64,000 bases of DNA from Theocolax elegans. Lineage: Eukaryota > Arthropoda > Insecta > Hymenoptera > Cerocephalidae. The stretch's first letter is position 1; each line of letters opens with the position of its first letter. The translations under genes and the position numbers were made by a program. Location of the stretch: contig JANSJX010000011.1 of the NCBI GenBank assembly GCA_026168455.1, forward strand, positions 496,001 to 560,000, in the 5' to 3' direction. Shown here in pieces: positions 40,201 to 55,200 of the stretch. Under the pieces are notes generated by a model. That model saw only the letters and a list, made by a program, of their open reading frames with translations. It searched no databases and was not told the origin of the DNA.

Positions 40201-43200
40201 CCGGATGGAGGACATTAATAATCGTAGTAATTCAACTCGAGCAAGTGTGATTCAGAATGTAAAAACCAGCCGCTATCGAGTAAATTGTGACAAGTGGAAA
40301 CTGCACGAATGAGACTATGTAACGCGGTAATTATCAAAAATACCTCGCTATTCCGGCCTTGGCCGAGTTTAATAGTTATCCCTGCAAATATACTGCTATT
40401 TTTGTATACCTTACTAATTAAAAGAAAATGATATAATCTCTGTTATTGTAACCATCGTACATACTACATTCAAAAGTATTTATGAGCTATTCGAAAAACA
40501 AATTATAGAACTAGTTTATTTACTCTTATACTTTTATACTTTACATAAAAATATTAAGAGATGAAAGAAATTCAGAATATATTACGATTTATCGTTGTGT
40601 AATATATATACATGTATAATAGGATTTTGATAAAGTAAAATTGATAACGAAGTAGAAAGATCAATTAAAAGATATACTCTATTGACGACAAAGATATCAA
40701 TACCCACATAATTATGTATTAGTATAACTAGTATTATATATACTCATCAAATTAAATTAAAAAGTAAAATAAAATTTGCAAATAGATGACAAATCTCATT
40801 ATGCGCAGAAATTACCAGATTACTTACAATATAGAATGAAATGCATTGAAGTAAAATTAAATTTTCTTCGGTAAACAAGTCGAACCAGAAATTCGATCTC
40901 TAATCTAATTTGAGCGTACGCGATAAATGTGAATTACACGGTAAGACGTAAAGTGACGCGAAACGTTTTCACTTTCATAGGAGAAACGAGATCTAGATAA
41001 AAGCTTTCTTCCTCTGTTATGTGGCAGCTCTACGATTTTGGCTCACGTGCTAATAATAATCGAGGTGATGTTGGTGTAACCTCGAAAAGCGAGCGTCGAC
41101 ACGGGAAATTTCTGCATTTAGTCAAGAATTAGACAAACTATTTGAATAAAGAGAGCTTCTTATCTTATCACCACTGCATTCTCCTCATCCTCGAGAAGGA
41201 GCGAGGCACTTTTACATTGCTTGTGCCCGCGAACAAATGATTTTGGCACACGAAATGAAAATGTTCTTTTGTTTCAAGTTTCACTTGTCAACGCGATCTC
41301 TCGACGCGATAAAATGGATCCTTTTACAATATGCCTGGAAGTGTGTTTCTTATCCTCTCAAATATTCATATAAATTTTATCATTTTTTTTTATATAATGT
41401 AATCTTGTAAATTTAATCTTGCAATAGTATGATAGTGTAATGCATAATAGTTAAAAAAATTAATACAATATTTAAATGAAATTATATATCAACGTTATTC
41501 AAACGAATTAATATAATAGTTATTGGGTTATATATTATAAAATATATTAAGTTTCTCTATTGAACGTGCACCGAAAAAAAACAGTGAATTTAGTATAATT
41601 GAAAATACGCTGCGAAACTGGATTTATCAGTAATGCATCAATTTATAAATAAAGTAAATTAATATTCTAAAAAACCGAGTATATATAGCGGTTTAAAACT
41701 TATAAAAATATAATTGTATGTATGACTAACTTATTATTTGTAATTTATAAATTAAAAATTAAACATTAAATTTCATACGAACATTATTTTTACAAGTTCT
41801 CGTACATTACAGGATCATCTAATATACATCAAAAGTAGAACACGCTTCTAAAATCAGTAAAATTAATATATTTGTAACTGTGTTACAATTGACACTAGTA
41901 AAAGCTTAAAGTGGTAGCAGTTGCTCCCTCCGCAATTACTCAATTAAAATTATGAATCACTTGCATTCTTTTCCATCTTTAACAAAAGTTGTGTCATCTG
42001 AAAATGTGCGCTTTATAATTTTACGCGAAAATATTTGTCGCACTCGATTTGAATGCAGTCACATTTGCACTTGTTTGTACGCTAATTAAGAAATAATTCA
42101 AAGAAAATCTCTAAATAGGTTGTAACTCGCCAATTCAGTAACTAGCGAATAACATAGTTAAACCTAATTTTGAGTAAACACATACAATTTAAAAGTTTTA
42201 TCATATTTAAAAAATAACGAAGAATGCGAAGTGGATTATGGATATGACGTTTCTATTGTAGAGTAATATAATAATTGCAATTATTAAGCGTAGATCAAAG
42301 TTGAATAATAATTAGCCAAATGTTCTGGGTAAGTTGGTGTCGTTCGCTTGTTTTTATAATTTTTGTCCAAAATTTTCTATAGAAATAGAGAATCGCATTA
42401 AAATTTTGATCATCAAAATAAAAAATTTGGGCCATTGGCCTGACTTACAATTACTCTCATAAATGATCAATATTGGACTTTTTATACAAATTTTTGCGCA
42501 TACCTCGTGTAGTTCTGACCGAATACATCCTCGATTGATCGAGCATAATACGCCGAGAGCGTAGTTCGATATAAACATTTACGCCCATCGGTGAGCACGA
42601 TTACGTATTGGCCAAGTAAAGCGCGTTACGCGACCAACGGTTCAAGTGGCTCGTGCGCTCTCGCGCAACTGGCCACGCGCTCTACTCGCATAGATAATCA
42701 CGGCGCGCGTCATCCTTGCAAACCAATTCTTCCGGTAGTCAACGACGCGAAGGAATGTTCCGGCGAGCTTTCAGGCACGTTCGAGTTTTTACCCAAACCA
42801 GGAGAAGTAGTAAACAATACGCTCTAAGGGTTCACGACCTTTCACTCGCGGCTTGGTTCGACTCGTCTAAATCGTAAGCTCGCGAGCCACTGAATTATTT
42901 CAGAGCCGGCCGTCCGGGAAGAGGTTCTTTGAGGAACTTTGCGCAAACACCCGGCGTCTCTGCTCGAGGGTTGAATGGTGAGGGCTCTTAGACATCGACT
43001 ACGAAGGGCGTTGCACTCTTACGATGCGTTTCATCGCTCTTCTACCTAGATGCTCCGCGATATTTTTTTCTTCTCCTTCGTACTCCAATCGACTCTGGAG
43101 AATCATTCAGAGAGACTCGAGGGCGCTTTTTTTAAAACACGAATTATTTAGGGATGCTAAGATCAATCGAAAGATACTCTTTTGTCTTTTTTATGTGCTT

Positions 43201-46200
43201 ATACTTTTTAGATTGATATAATATATAAAAGTTACTAAAATTTTATAAGTTGTGTTGTATTTAGTTACAATATGTGAGATTGTTCGAATTACGAGAACTT
43301 TTAACAATTAATACTTTTTCGAGATTTAATAATTTAAAATATAAATAAATAAATAAATATAATCAATATGTGTATATATATATATAATTTGATTTAAGTA
43401 CTTTTTCAAGTTAAACAATGATCATTTTATTTAAATAATTCAAGAAAAATTGTACATCTTTTACACTCATATAGACATATAATTATTATCAAAAATGTAT
43501 TCTAATTACATTTTCAAAGGATAATTCTTTGAACAGATATCAATCTTAAGATAGGAATGACGTTACGCTTCAGAACGTTTACTTACTTGAATCGTATTCT
43601 AGAGTATTTTCAATACTAGTATTAAGGTCGACGGTATTACTTCAAGACTTATTATTGTGTTTGAAAAACTTATATGTAACTGTTTAATTTTGCATAATAT
43701 GGAAATAAAATTGCATTGCGTTTTGCATATGTATAACTTTGCACTTTCCAGTTCTTCCATGCTTAAATCGTTTTTCAAAAATGTGTAATAAATATATTTC
43801 CTTGAGAAAATACAGTTAGTCTTATCTTCATTTCAATAACTCGCATTATTATTTTAATTCGCCTGACTACATGTATACACTGAGAAAAATTTTTAGTAAA
43901 AATTACAATACTATCTAGTAAAAGAGTCACAGACTGCCAAAAATGAGAAAAATTACTATACTTTATAGTAAAATTTACTATAATTCTTGTAAATTTTACT
44001 ATAAAGTATAGTAATTTTTCTCATTTTTGGCAGTCTGTGACTCTTTTACTAGACAGTATTGTAATTTTTACTACAAATTTTTCTCAGTGTACGGAAAACT
44101 CGTAGGCTGATGTCTAAATGTACATAATTTTTCAACGTTGAAAACTGTTTACAGTCACATAAAAAGTTGTATGCCTGCGCGCGCGTGTGTGCGTGTGTAC
44201 AGTATACATGCATAAAACCATAGATACAGTTTTAGTATAGCGCGTGTGTATATAATTAAATAAAATGAAGAGATGCTTTGGAATAACTTGGCTCGAGATT
44301 CGCGAGGATCCTGATCGATAGGAAAGCAAACGATTGAGTCTGGAGATAAGCCAAAATGGTTTATGTTAAACAGAGTATCAAATTAGACAATTGACGGGAG
44401 AGTGGAACAGAAATAGCATCGCACCAGTAGAATCGTGAAAGTTTGCTCTCTTTCTCAATTCGGTCGACGATGCGCGTCAGAGATTTAAATACTCCGCGTG
44501 CGCGCAGCCAGCGACTTTAAATCTGGACATTTAAATGCACACGCACCCGCGCGACTGTGGCTGCACGTGTGCGTCTAACCGAACCCTCGCTCGCACGCGT
44601 TCTATGCAACCTCGCGTAACACTTTTAACACGACATTCTTGGACGACGATCATATGATTTTCCATTGGATTATTCACCTAAAAATTGACGAGACGGCGTA
44701 AACATCGGTTGTTACTGTTTATACGAAAATAAAATTACGTTGACATCGTATTGCAGAAATGTTTATAGGGTCGCGGTGTACTCATTCATTGCTCGGAGGA
44801 GAAGAGATATTTAAGCCGAGTGGTATCGGGTTCACATCCCTTGTACGGCTTGTTCGGATACTCGTTCTCTACATTGTCTTCTATACCTTATTGTTACGGA
44901 TATAATATCGCACGCATCTACTACTGACCACATTTACACGAAACACATTTAAAATCAATCTTCGAAAGTGCATACATAATCTTATTTAAATACATAATAT
45001 TAACAGGTCATTTCAACTTTATAATTAATAATAATGAACTTAAATTCAAACAAAACATGCACTAATAAATAATATAGATATTCGCAACGAATATACTTGG
45101 AAACGGCAGCAAAATTTAATTTTTGAAAATTAAGTTATTCTTATGCAAAGTGCCCACGTATAGAAAATTGAAGATATCATATAATACTTAAGAAAAGTTA
45201 AAAGTTTTTTCGAATTATATTGCTTTCCCAAGTTTCTTCAAGTATGCTATTGTACGATGGTTCAACATGAACTCAAGAAAATTGTTATTAAACAGTGAAC
45301 ACGATATTTATAAAAGAAAAATAATGGTGTTTAACATTTTTAATAAGTAAACATCATAATTCGCAAAACTTTCGTAACAAATTGATCCTGAAAATTTTAT
45401 ATAATTGAAGACGTTCCTCGTTCGTAAAGAAAAATTGTAATAATGTTTTTAGTTACTTTCACGGGTGCGAAGAATTTTCAGTACGTAAGTCATAAAACGT
45501 TTGAATATGCATTAAAATATTTAAATAATTTAAGGTTGAAGTAGGTAAAACCCTCTGGAATTTTTTCAAAACGAAATGATTGAATGGTTCGAATATATAT
45601 TACCCGAACGACGAATACCAAACGTCGAGTCACCGCACATATATATAGAGAAGACGAAAAAACCGTTTTCCACGGGATACATCGAATATTTAAATAAATT
45701 GATTTTTTGCAGAACGCGTTTAATAAGATTTCTACCGTCACGGAGAGCAGGCGATATAGTATTAATTAATTCGGGTAACGTAGAGTGGATCGAGCCAGGC
45801 GCGTGCAGGGCATACGTACCGATAAAACGTTCCGAGTCCGTGCGCGTACGTGGTACAAAATCGCAAAAATCGGTAAAATCGCGGTGTAGACGAACGAGCA
45901 GCTTATCCCCTTAGCCGCTACTTACGGGCACACCGAGCCTCGAGGAAAAGGGAAAGGAAAGGGAGACCGGCGAGGAGGAGCAGTAGCGCACACCCGAGTA
46001 TCGATTACACGGAACTTAAGCGTATACAGTCACCGCTGCCGAGTCCCTGGGATATACATTATGCGCACCGTGCGCGTCTACGAACACACCATCTCGGATC
46101 CGCTTTCCTGTGGCACCGTGGAAACGCGGATGCGCAATTAGCTGCCTGACAACCTCGCGGTCTTTCCTTCGGCCTACGTTTCCACAACGATCCTCTTTAC

Positions 46201-49200
46201 CGTCTTCTATTTCTCTATAGCGGGGAGAGATGCTTTCAAATATTTTCCGACACACGGATAATCTTGTTATATGTCGTTTGATATCTTTACACTTTTATCG
46301 TTTACATAAGGGGATAATATTGTAATAGCATGTATGGATACTTTACCTTCTTACTGTTTCCTGTAATTCTTTCACTGACAGTCAAATGGAAACTTTCATC
46401 TTACTAAATAATAATTTTTTATAGATAAGTGGCTCAAATATGATTGAACGGTTTACTTTTTTACCCCTATGTACAATTTTCAAAATTTCTAGCAAACTAT
46501 TTTTTCATTTAAATGAGGTCAATTCCTCGAACATTTCGTCTAAATGAGAATCTAAATGAGGTATACGCGTTCGGAAATATGAGAATTTAACTCGGGACGT
46601 ATTCGAGTTTTATTTTTTCCTCCTATTTGTTCGAAGGAAACGTCTTATCAGAAATATTATTTCTTAATATACGCGTGGACCATTATGTGGCAGAATGATT
46701 TAATGCTTATTCGGATAAAGACAAACACTTAACACACAGTATAAATTAAGTATAAATATAGTGGATTTCTGAATCTCCATGAGTTTTCACAATAGTTTCT
46801 TAGACATTAGCAATGTAGGAACTAATTATTATTATTATATAATCAATAAAAAACCCCTTTGGGGTGATTATTAAAAACGTGGTAAAGTTAAAGATTAAAC
46901 TATACTTATTTACCAGAAAAAGTCTTGGTTTATACGCATAAGAAAACCTAGTTCGGTCTTTCACTCCTTCCGATGACTAAACATAAGAGCGCGAATCTTC
47001 ACCTGCACCAGCACTCGAGGCAGAGTGAGGTTCGTCACACTCCGAGTCCGCTATCCGCTTGCTATTATATACGTATAGAAAAATCGATCCACCTACGCGG
47101 AGGTCCACGCGGGGTGGTGGTAGGTACGTGCCGTACAAAGGGGGGTGGGGAGGGAAGGAGAAAAAAATGTCGACTTCGTCCGGTGCAGAGTCCTTTCCCG
47201 TGTACAACGCTCGGGCGCTTGCGGGGTGCGTCCGGTGTCGCTAGACACCGGTAAAACGGAGCAAACGGGAGTTCCCTCACCCCTGACGTTATCGCGCAGA
47301 CCGCATGGTGGCGATCCTACTCTACTGTCCACTTTCTTTGACGGCGTGCATTGTTGTATTATATGTATATACGATGTGGCTTGAAACTTTACTTTACCTA
47401 TTTGTATACCTTTTTGGTAACTACAACGGAACTGCGGAGTGTACGTTCCAAGCCGAAATAAAGCTCTGGGTTACTAGCTCACTTTTCCCTTTGACGATTG
47501 CTGCTGTCTACAATTATTACAGTTGATTCTTTGAATATTAATGTTTTACGTATTCGTACAGGAGTTATTTTACGTAAATGCAGTAACAAGTAAATATCTG
47601 GCGGGTATACTAATTTCAAAGATTGTTTTACTTTATGGAGATTATATTGTTAGAAATATTGAATCATTCAGCATAAAATTAATGGAAATTTTTCTATTCA
47701 ACAATCTATGAATTAATGTATTCATTATAATATCCTAACCAAAAAGAGGCATCGAAACTTACGTATAGTTGTAATACTTTAAGTTCTGTTCCTCGTTTTT
47801 TATCTAGTAATACAGTAATACAGTCCATTTCATTTCTATTTCTTTCGTATATTACAAAACATAACAAAAAAATATAGCATTTTTTCTTAAACCAATTGTA
47901 ATAAATGTATAGTTATAATTGTATTGGCTGTATTTTTAAAATACAATTGTTATATCTGCCTCTTTTTATTAAATTGCTTATTACTAGCTATACCTATAAG
48001 TTATTATTATACAAAGTTTTATATTTATTTCTGGTTTATAAATATAAAATAAGATCAAGCATTCTTTTAGCACGGTTTTTCTTGTGTAACGTAAGAAAAT
48101 AAAAGAGATATTAAAAATACAACATCGCCAGCTACTGCTACAATAAAAATTGGTTTCTATTCGTCTTTTATCGCTTTCTTCGTTTTATGGTACTTTCCCC
48201 AATAGCTGCGATCAGCTAAATTTTAATAAAATATTAAGCTGAAAATAATTATTGCAGCTTTTGCAAGATTAATAATAAACATTACAAATTAAACAAAATT
48301 AATAGCTTATTGATTTATATTTTTATTATTTATATTACTAATAAAAATATAAGGTACGTATTCACTTTATACAGTATAACAATAAATAGTCGTACATATC
48401 AATTCCAATTTTCTGATAAAAATATAAAATTATTACGTTTTTATTACTTATTTTATCACTTATTTTATTAAAATTTTTTTAATATACGTATTTATCATAT
48501 AATTTCAATTAGTCGTAAAATTAATAAAACCACATGTAAAAATTAGTCATTGAAATTGATTAATTTTAAAATGACATAAATGGTAGCTTTCTTGTCGCAT
48601 TAAAGGTCTAAGGGTATCGAATATAATATGACGAAAAAAAGACGTGTACCGCGCAAAACCCTTTCTGCGACGAGTCTTTGAATCTGGGAAGAGGACGGTC
48701 TCTAAGTGCCGCGTCACCTCAACAATTAAAGGAACAGATTAAGCACACACACACACACACACACACATGCAAGTATATATGTGCTCTGCGTTGAGGAACG
48801 AATGGATTTAGAGGACGCGAGCAACGACTGCGCTTTCCACAGTTCAAGTTGCCGGAAATTCCGTTCGTTGCAGCCGCGTTCTCTTTGAAGTTTCCGCGAA
48901 GAAATTTGCACGACTCGTTACACTTTTTCAATCAATACACACATACATTCGGACTTCCGTTCGCTCAGTTTGAATAAGTGCGTACACCGTATTATTCATT
49001 TATACGCGCTTCTGTGAGGTTGGATGTTGAACTTGAGGATGTTATGAATCACACTCGTTTCGTATTCCGCGAGAGTGAGAGACCGTGGGAGACAGTGAAA
49101 GAGAGAAAGAGAGAGAGAGAGGAAGATAAGATTGTGAAATTGCGAATGAGATCAATCGGTGTAATAAATGTTTAACCGAATATCAAATATTGACTCGTGT

Positions 49201-52200
49201 CTTATCGAGTGTAAAATCGTTGTTAACACGATAAAATATGTTAAACAAATGTTAGCTTTTGTGCGTGCTTTTGTAAACACGAAGTATCCTTTAGGTAAAC
49301 TCGTTCAGGAAATGCGCGAAATTTTAAAAGTTTAGTGTTTTAACGTATGTTTGCTTAGAGAGCTTCACGTTTTAACGTTAATCTGTTGCTTAACAGGACG
49401 TTATTTGTCGTTCTATATAAATTACTATTATTTTAAATCAAATTTAGTAAGCTAATTTCACTACATTTTTACTAATGTTATAAGAATTTTGAAGTTTGTC
49501 CTAACGAATATGGAGATAAATTAAAGGAAAAACTTAATTATTATATTAAAACAAAATGAATTTAAACGTTCGGTGATAATTTATATATAATTATCGGTCA
49601 TTCCGAACTAAATGCTTTATTTTTGGAATAAAGCAGGCCCATTTTACCCTTTGTCCACTATGATTGGTGAAATTTCCCAAAGTAACGGCCTTTTTCAAAA
49701 ATTAAAACGCCTTTTATTTTTTTTATTTCAAATTTTTGTTTGTATTATGAGCCTGTTTTATTCCAAAAATAAAGCATTTAGTTCGGAAAGACCGATAATT
49801 ATATATTAATTATTATATATTTTAATTTATTAATTATTGAATGATAAACAATTTAGTTTATCATTGATCTTACAACGTTCAAGATTAAGTAAACAATTTA
49901 AAATGTATACATTTATCTATACTTAAAAAGTCAAATATACAATTTATACTGATAATAAAGATTATGCGTGTACATCAATTTACAAGAAGGAATACAAATT
50001 TCAGTATAAAAACCGAGAAAAAGAGAATAGTTTAATTTATAGACTAGCGCAAAATGAGCATAACAAAATGCAATTTCATTTTACCACATATATTGTTAGA
50101 AAGGAAATATCTTATAGTATAATATACCCAATTAAAATGAGAAAAATGAATGGATAAATAAAACCGATAATTTACTTTTCAGGGAGACCCGAGCACATCT
50201 TTCTTACGTGCAGCACGAGCAGGGCAGCTCGAAAAGGTCCTCGAGTACCTCAACTCGGGTGTCGATATCAACGCCTCGAACGCGGTAAGCGCAAAGATAA
50301 TTATTTTAATTATAAAGCACCTACCCGACCCTTCTGCACGATGAAAATTCACAGGCCACCGAGCGATACACGCCTAAACGCTCGAACCCCTGTATATTTT
50401 AACCGCGCGGGTCTCGATCGCGTTGTGCGAAAAAGAGAAGGCAACTAAAAAAAAGAGGGTCTGGAGTAGTTCGGGGGATAAAAGGTCGTCGGAGGGTCGA
50501 AGGGCTGGAAGAGGCGCGTATAGAAAACGTAACCCCTCGACGACGCGACACTTCGGTTATGAGATCAGGATCGCCCTTTTCGTATCTAGCTTTACTTAGC
50601 GAAAATTCAAGGGTATATATTCATTTTTAGGGTTCACTCGATCATAAATTTAGTTATTTATTTAACGTTCTTCGTTAGTCGAGTAATGTTTTTTTTATTT
50701 TTCTCCAATACCGCTCATTTAATTTTTAAGCTTAACAATACTTCGAATTATTACAGTACTTGAATTTGATGACGAGTACGTGAATTATTTATTTCATTTT
50801 TTAATTCCGCAGAACGGTTTAAATGCCTTACACTTGGCGGCGAAAGATGGCCACTTGGAGATTGTCAGAGAGTTGCTTACTCGTGGAGCAATCGTCGATG
50901 CCGCGACGAAAAAGGGAAACACGGCGCTGCACATCGCCTCTCTTGGTAAGTTCAACTTGTTAACTCTGACTACTTACATGCCCTCCTCTAATTCTATATA
51001 CACAAGTCGAAGAATGTTATTAACGAAAGTGTACATTGACATTTGAATCTACCATCAATTTACAGTGATTGAAAATAAATGTATTTGTTTAAAATATGAA
51101 AAAGTTAAAGTGATAAATGTAAGAGAAGAAAACCTTAACCACGATTTATTTTTATACAAGAATGATTTGAAAAAGTAAAATTTCCTACTTTGTTTGTCGT
51201 TGTGGAGAAACCTAGTCAATATAAAATATTGTTTAAAAAATAATTGGAAAATAAATAGATTTACAGAAATATTACAGAAATATTGTTGACCTAGTTACTG
51301 CGAACATCCTTGAATTACGGGAATTGTCTCCTAATATCGTTATTGTTTCTATTACAGCTGGCCAAGAGGAGGTTGTGCAGCTGCTGGTACAGCGAGGAGC
51401 ATCGGTCAACGCGCAGTCCCAAAACGGATTTACTCCTTTATACATGGCGGCACAGGAAAATCATGACTCGGTGGTGAAATTCCTTCTTAGTAAAGGAGCG
51501 AATCAGACCCTAGCGACTGAGGTATTGAAGTTTACTTTTTTAAATATTATTTCCTTCAACCAAATATTTAATATTGATTTCAAAAGTAATTTAGCGATAA
51601 AACGACTCGAATCATTATTGTTTTAATTTTTAATAAGTTAGATTAAATTTTCTGATAACATATTTTGGGTGGGCTCCGATTTGTCAAATACTCATTCAAA
51701 ATGTGTGCATTGTGTCGAATCTCAAAAATTAGAAATGCGTGCTTATTATTTAGAACCAAGAGATATAGAAAGATTATTATTTGGAAAGTAATGCATTCTT
51801 CAGTTTTTACATATTTATTTTGAAAATTGGAACTTTATTGTGTAGACAAATAACTTTTATAATATGTGTCTGTTAATACCTTGATAACAGACAATAACAT
51901 GGAAAATTATTTATCTACTATTTGGAATTCGAAATATTGCACCTAATACAAAATAATTGACGATTTTATTACTTTCGAAATAATGATCATTCTATTTTCT
52001 CGGTTCGAAATAACAAAAAAGTTATTCACATTTTTAAAATTCGAAATATCGCACATATTTTGAATGAGCCTTCGACAAATCGGACCCGACCCCACCCAAA
52101 TTTTTTTTAAATTGTATAGCAATATCTAATAAATTAAATATTTATTACCAGACCTCAATTATATAGTTATTTTATCATAATATTATTTTTCCTTTATTTG

Positions 52201-55200
52201 CATTGTCAGAATATTATATTTTGAAATTGAAAAATATGTACATATGTAGACATCATATTTCGCGTTATTGATAAATTTACTTTTAAATTTACAGGATGGT
52301 TTTACACCGTTGGCCGTTGCGATGCAACAAGGACACGATAAAGTTGTCGCTGTTTTATTAGAAAATGACACGAGGGGTAAAGTTCGATTACCGGCCTTAC
52401 ACATAGCAGCTAAGAAAGATGATTGTAAGGCAGCAGCTCTACTTTTACAGGTATGTAACTGATACTTTATGCTCGATATTTTACACGATACATCTTATTC
52501 GGTGACGCAGATAAAAATAAAACAATATTTTCTTACATTTACAGAACGATCACAATCCAGACGTGACGTCCAAAAGTGGATTCACGCCCCTTCATATTGC
52601 CGCTCATTATGGGAATGATAGAATTGCTTCCTTGCTCTATGATAAAGGCGCCGATGTAAATTTCGCAGCAAAGGTATATTTCCTCGTAAATTTTATTCAG
52701 TTTTTATATTTGTAATTTAAATGAAACGATTAATGGTAAAACTGGTATTTAATTGCAGCACAATATAACGCCAATGCACGTAGCAGCTAAGTGGGGAAAA
52801 ATCAAAATGGTGAATCTCTTGATGAGTAAAGGGGCAAATATCGAAGCTAAAACGAGGGATGGACTAACTCCTCTTCACTGCGCAGCTCGTTCTGGTCACC
52901 ACGAAGTAGTAGATATTCTCATAGAAAAAGGAGCTCCTATTGGTTCAAAAACAAAAGTACGCTTTAATTCACAATAGATAAAACAATGTTTATATAGTAT
53001 GTGCCTGAAACTATTTACTAACTTTCTATTGACTTACTTGAAACGTAATGTATGGCTTTGAAAGTAAATCGCAATGTTCAATTATTCGCTAATTGAATTT
53101 AAAAATTACTTTACAACTAGAATACATTTAAACGTTGTGTAATAATTGTAATCTTCAAAAGATTACATTATATACATCTTATTCAATAAATATTACTTTA
53201 ATAGATTACAATACAATGTTACAGTATAAAATGTAAATGTACACGTTTATAAGTCAAATTTTTATACATTTTGTATCAGATTCGCATATATACTAGTTTT
53301 GACTATACGTTTCAGTAGATTAAATTGATTTCAGCTGCAAATAAAATGCGCGTCTTTAAAGACCTAATCAGTAAAATATATCGATAATCTATGATTACAT
53401 GAATAAATAAACGGTAGTAATAGTAAGTAAAATAAATATTTTATTGCAGAATGGATTGGCACCGTTACACATGGCATCACAGGGCGATCACGTTGACGCT
53501 GCCAGAATATTGCTTTATCACCGGGCTCCAGTCGATGAAGTTACGGTGGACTACCTCACGGCCTTGCACGTAGCAGCGCATTGCGGACACGTTCGCGTAG
53601 CCAAGCTACTTTTGGATCGAAATGCGGATCCAAACGCCAGAGCTTTGAACGGTTTCACGCCTCTTCACATCGCTTGTAAAAAAAATAGAATTAAAGTTGT
53701 CGAATTATTGTTAAAACATAAGGCCAGCATTGAAGCTACAACGGAGGTAGGTTTACACCCTTTCAGTCGCTTTTGATTTTCCCCTTGTAGAGCTTCTACC
53801 TTCTCTTACCCAAATTCATATCGTTTATCACTTGACCCCGTCATTATAAAAAAAAAGTATTTTCGCATAACAATAGCTTATTGTTTATTTCATTCAGTCC
53901 GGCTTGACGCCTCTGCACGTCGCGAGTTTCATGGGCTGCATGAATATCGTCATTTACCTATTGCAACATGAAGCTAGTCCAGACATACCGACAGTACGAG
54001 GTGAAACTCCTCTGCATTTAGCTGCTAGAGCCAATCAGACTGACATTATTAGGATACTTTTGAGGAATGGAGCTCAAGTCGATGCTCGTGCTAGGGTAGG
54101 TCCAATAGCTTTATCAGTCCTATAGAGTTTAATAAAGTAGCATGCAGTTTAATTTGCCTATATTTCCTCACGTAGGAAGAACAAACGCCACTACACGTTG
54201 CATCGCGTTTGGGTAATGTTGATATTGTCATGCTCCTGTTGCAACACGGCGCCGATGTTGACGCAACGACTAAAGATTTATACACTCCTCTTCACATAGC
54301 TGCCAAGGAAGGACAAGAAGAAGTAAGTAAATTTACATTTTAATGTACTACATTATCTCGCGAGTCATTGTGAATACTAAAAATAAACATTTTTTTCGTT
54401 ACAGGTGGCATCCGTTTTATTAGAGAATGGGGCTTCGCTTACTGCAACAACCAAGAAAGGGTTTACACCTTTACATTTAGCTGCTAAGTACGGTAACATG
54501 AATGTAGCTAGACTTTTGCTGCAGAAAAATGCTCCCGTTGATGCTCAGGGAAAGGTAACGCACCATTTTAAAATTATGCAAATTTGCAATAACGAAAACG
54601 CTTATCGTTTAATTAAAAAATTGTTTATTATCTTTGCAGAATGGCGTAACTCCGCTTCACGTAGCATCTCATTATGATCATCAAAATGTAGCGTTACTTC
54701 TTCTTGATAAAGGTGCTTCGCCTCATGCAATGGCCAAGAATGGTCATACGCCTCTACACATTGCTGCCCGTAAGAATCAGGTGAGTTCATCAATCAAGGA
54801 CGAAAAAGACACGGTGCCATTCTTAGCGTAAGTCGTTCGTTTACAGGTATTAACTTACAATTCTTTGTTTTTTTTCTCTACAGATGGACATTGCCACTAC
54901 GCTGTTAGAATATGGTGCAAAAGCTAATGCAGAATCTAAAGCAGGCTTTACACCACTGCATTTGAGTGCCCAAGAAGGTCACACAGATATGTCGACTTTA
55001 CTTATTGAACATAAAGCTGACACGAATCACAAAGCAAAGGTGGAATATAATATACATCTGAAAATGATTAATGACCTTTGATTCGACAACTAAGAGTTGC
55101 ATTATTTATTTGGAATTTACTTTTTTCAGAATGGGCTTACGCCGCTGCACTTATGCGCACAAGAGGATAAAGTCAATGTTGCTTCTATTCTTGTTAAAAA

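Noticed and set aside
46016..46255. 79-codon minus-strand frame with mixed polar composition
   Set aside because: It looks slightly protein-like but has no splice context, no similarity I recognise, and sits in a GC-rich island.
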